Part shown: positions 14,511-14,553 of the stretch, piece by piece
Layout: each line of letters starts with the position of its first letter
Position numbering within the stretch: position 1 is the stretch's first letter
From: Christensenella sp. UBA3792
GTDB taxonomy: Bacteria > Bacillota > Clostridia > Christensenellales > CAG-138
Reading direction: 5' to 3'
Assembly: GCA_002369195.1 (NCBI GenBank)
Contig: DFEW01000079.1
Coordinates: forward strand, 14,679-29,231
DNA: 14,553 nt
Notes under the pieces: model-generated
The model's database searches: none
Told to the model about the DNA's origin: nothing
Seen by the model: the letters and a program-made list of their open reading frames with translations, nothing else
Translations under genes and position numbers: made by a program

Positions 14511-14553
14511 CCGAGATCCTTCGTCGCATTCCACTTCGCTTCGCTGCCGTTAC
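14511..14553. repeat. Possible edge of a second dispersed repeat
   Basis: The last bases begin with CCGAGATCCTTCG and continue with TTCGCTTCGCTGC. This recalls, from memory, the CCGAGATCCTTCG...TTCGCT repeats common between genes in gut Firmicutes, but this copy is diverged and cut by the window end. From the terminator to here (14439-14510) I see no gene. Confidence 0.35.

Noticed and set aside
14311..14529. Small minus-strand gene of 72 codons at the right end
   Set aside because: It spans the rpmF end and both hairpins, lacks an RBS and shows no family motif.
1..14553. CRISPR arrays, tRNA or rRNA genes, insertion sequences
   Set aside because: No regularly spaced direct repeats, cloverleaf with anticodon, or transposase-like protein was seen on either strand.

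Overview
The window is a densely packed, GC-rich stretch of a bacterial chromosome, and every gene I can support lies on the + strand. Gene content and order (nusA-rnpM-ylxQ-infB-rbfA-nrnA-truB-ribF-rpsO-pnp, then yggS-sepF-divIVA) point to a Gram-positive-lineage Firmicute, most likely a high-GC member of the Clostridia. SepF, DivIVA, YlxR/YlxQ and NrnA-type DHH proteins together, strong AGGAGG ribosome binding sites and the absence of FtsA-type neighbours all fit. I cannot name the genus from sequence alone.

Positions 1-5366 are the translation-factor operon: the 3' end of nusA, rnpM (ylxR), ylxQ, infB, rbfA, nrnA and truB. There is almost no intergenic space. Most joints overlap (17 bp for ylxR/ylxQ, ATGA-type overlaps at infB and nrnA, 16 bp for nrnA/truB), so translational coupling is likely. 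These genes join transcription termination and antitermination, RNase P RNA binding, initiation, 30S maturation, nanoRNA and cyclic dinucleotide turnover, and tRNA modification.

Positions 5367-5483 interrupt this packing with a compact, multiply folded palindromic element that looks like a dispersed intergenic repeat. ribF (FAD synthesis) follows. A promoter whose -10 box begins exactly at the ribF stop codon probably drives rpsO and pnp. A hairpin with a T-run separates rpsO from pnp, and a second good terminator closes the unit after pnp.

Positions 9006-11722 begin with an extended -10 promoter and carry a division-associated cluster: an uncharacterised single-pass membrane protein with a HlyD-like periplasmic-adaptor fold, the PLP protein YggS, SepF, and an unusually short DivIVA-domain protein. 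The usual ylmG and ylmH genes are not between sepF and divIVA. A YgiQ-type radical SAM protein is coupled to the divIVA stop through a TTG start.

Positions 13574-14438 hold the yceD-rpmF unit. It has a near-consensus promoter that again starts its -10 box at the upstream stop codon, and it ends in a structured 3' UTR and a strong terminator. The last bases look like the edge of another dispersed repeat.

Most of this is conserved housekeeping DNA. I see no CRISPR array, mobile element, tRNA, rRNA or clear novel multi-gene system. The best leads are the HlyD-like protein in the division cluster, the repeat elements, the stop-codon/-10 fusions and a locally AT-rich patch with a perfect palindrome inside yggS.
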